From Spirochaeta sp. (GTDB taxonomy: Bacteria > Spirochaetota > Spirochaetia > DSM-27196 > Alkalispirochaetaceae), in assembly GCA_027859055.1 (NCBI GenBank), contig JAQIBO010000020.1, positions 1 through 5,856 of the forward strand: a stretch of 5,856 bases of DNA, read 5' to 3'. The position numbers were made by a program, and so were the translations under genes. Below the pieces are notes generated by a model. It saw nothing but the letters and a program-made list of their open reading frames with translations. It was not told the DNA's origin and did no database searches. This document shows, in pieces, positions 4,975 to 5,856 of the stretch (position 1 is the stretch's first letter; each line of letters starts with the position of its first letter).

Positions 4975-5856
4975 CCCCGCCCGTCGCGACCACCCGAAAC
5001 CCGGTATTTCCCGTACTTGAGTCCGGCGTGTTGGAGCTGCGCGCGGCAACGCGGTAACGGTTGCAATAACTGTGATGGCAGAGGAAGCTTCCGCCGCGGG
5101 TCACCCGCGCCGACCCCCTCGGCGGACCGAGCGGGTCAATTCTCGTGTCCTGCCGCTCCGGTACGTGCCAGTCCGGGGAAAACCAGTCGGCGCACCATTC
5201 CCACACGTTGCCGGCCACACAGTACAGACCAAAGCCGTTTGGTTGAAAGGTGTCTACCGGGGCGGTTCCGACAAACCCGTCGTCGCCGCTGTTCTCCGTT
5301 GGAAACGTTCCCTGCCATATATTCGCCTGGTGCCGTCCGTGCGGCGTCAGCTCATCTCCCCAGGCGTACCGTTTCTGTTCCAGTCCGCCCCGCGCCGCGT
5401 ACTCCCACTGCGCCTCGCTGGGCAGGTTCAGCCGGGCCCAGCGGCAGAACGCCGTGGCGTCGTTATGCGAAACGTGGACCACCGGGTGGTTCTCACGCCC
5501 GCGGGTGTTGGATCCGCGCCCCTCCGGCCGCTTCCAGCATGCCCGTTCAACCCCCAGCCACCAGCGCACCCCGGGAGTTTCCTGTACCTCACCGCGTTTG
5601 CGGGCGGTCTTCGTGACAAGGAGGTGAAAGACGAAGCTCCAGCCGAACCGTTCCGCATCGGTGCGATATCCGGTCGCGTCGACAAAGGCAGCGAAATCGT
5701 CGTTGGAGATCGCATGCGGATCGATTAAAAACGGTGCCAGCGTAACGGTCCTGACCGGGCCTTCGCCATCGGCGGGAAAGCCCTCGTCGGAATCGGTACC
5801 CATCGTAAACGCCCTGCCGGGCAATGTTTTCAGTCGGCGATGGATCTGCTCGGCTC
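4952..5856 (-). CDS. Formylglycine-generating enzyme (SUMF1/FGE family), 5' end beyond right edge
   Basis: FGE oxidises the cysteine of the sulfatase CxPxR motif to formylglycine, using O2 and a copper ion, and so activates type I sulfatases. Numbering from the codon at 5822-5824: TMGTD (7-11) opens the FGE fold. WWLGVERACWKRPEG (88-102), HPVVHVSHNDATAF (113-126), LPSEAQWEYAARGG (134-147), ANIWQGTFP (167-175) and GNVWEW (205-210) follow the family in order. GGSFLCHHSYCNRYR (244-258) then holds the two copper-binding catalytic cysteines, Cys249 and Cys254, like Cys336/Cys341 of human SUMF1, followed by ARSSNTPDSS and GFRVV. This separates it from the many SUMF1-domain proteins without these cysteines. 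Two cysteines used for disulfides in the human protein (in RYRC and GFRC) are Val here, which fits a cytoplasmic enzyme. The frame stays open from 5824 to the window end (LKTLPGRAFTMG), so I treat the gene as 5'-partial; a TTG start at 5824 is less likely. No sulfatase is visible. Confidence 0.95.
   Translation of the reverse strand, partial: AEQIHRRLKTLPGRAFTMGTDSDEGFPADGEGPVRTVTLAPFLIDPHAISNDDFAAFVDATGYRTDAERFGWSFVFHLLVTKTARKRGEVQETPGVRWWLGVERACWKRPEGRGSNTRGRENHPVVHVSHNDATAFCRWARLNLPSEAQWEYAARGGLEQKRYAWGDELTPHGRHQANIWQGTFPTENSGDDGFVGTAPVDTFQPNGFGLYCVAGNVWEWCADWFSPDWHVPERQDTRIDPLGPPRGSARVTRGGSFLCHHSYCNRYRVAARSSNTPDSSTGNTGFRVVATGGATACSEP

Noticed and set aside
5072..5728. 218-codon open frame on the plus strand opposite the FGE gene
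   Set aside because: It is antisense to the FGE motifs; the product is Arg/Pro-rich without recognisable domains.
5822..5824. TTG start codon for the FGE gene at 5824
   Set aside because: The frame stays open to the window end and the upstream residues fit the start of the FGE fold. No good Shine-Dalgarno sequence precedes the TTG. The true start is most likely outside the window.

Overview
The window is an ordinary, densely coded bacterial chromosomal segment. It holds five protein genes, two of them cut by the window edges, plus one clear intrinsic terminator and short intergenic regions. No stretch longer than about 180 bases lacks a gene. I see no RNA gene, CRISPR array, insertion sequence or other mobile element. 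Base composition is GC-rich, except for one AT-rich promoter island at about 2325-2400 (19 G/C in 76 bases). The mix of genes (a large acyl-CoA dehydratase activase, a CoA-disulfide reductase fused to a rhodanese domain, an exported HEAT-repeat protein, a GT4 glycosyltransferase and a formylglycine-generating enzyme) would suit a facultatively anaerobic, free-living bacterium. A spirochaete of the Spirochaeta/Alkalispirochaeta kind is my best guess, held with low confidence because no phylogenetic marker is present.

Layout: (1) 1-952, minus strand: N-terminal part of a 2-hydroxyacyl-CoA dehydratase activase (BcrA/BadF/HgdC type), running off the left edge and probably of the long, two-ATPase-domain form. 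(2) 953-1073: leader of that gene, with a stem-loop ending exactly at its Shine-Dalgarno sequence. (3) 1074-2249, minus: GT4 glycosyltransferase. (4) 2250-2427: divergent intergenic region with the AT-rich promoter island. (5) 2428-4164, plus: CoADR-rhodanese fusion, followed by a textbook terminator at 4170-4202. (6) 4243-4974, plus: secreted HEAT-like repeat protein starting with GTG. (7) 4952-5856, minus: bona fide formylglycine-generating enzyme, converging on and overlapping the HEAT gene by 23 bp, with its start beyond the right edge.

The genes do not form one pathway. The activase (an ATP-driven electron donor with an oxygen-sensitive [4Fe-4S] cluster) and the CoA-disulfide/persulfide reductase both fit thiol-CoA and radical acyl-CoA metabolism at low oxygen. 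The formylglycine-generating enzyme uses O2 to activate sulfatases, so the cell probably meets both anoxic and oxic conditions. I found no convincing undescribed system. The observations most worth checking are the hairpin against the activase ribosome-binding site, the palindrome at the CoADR promoter, the true FGE and its overlap with the HEAT gene.
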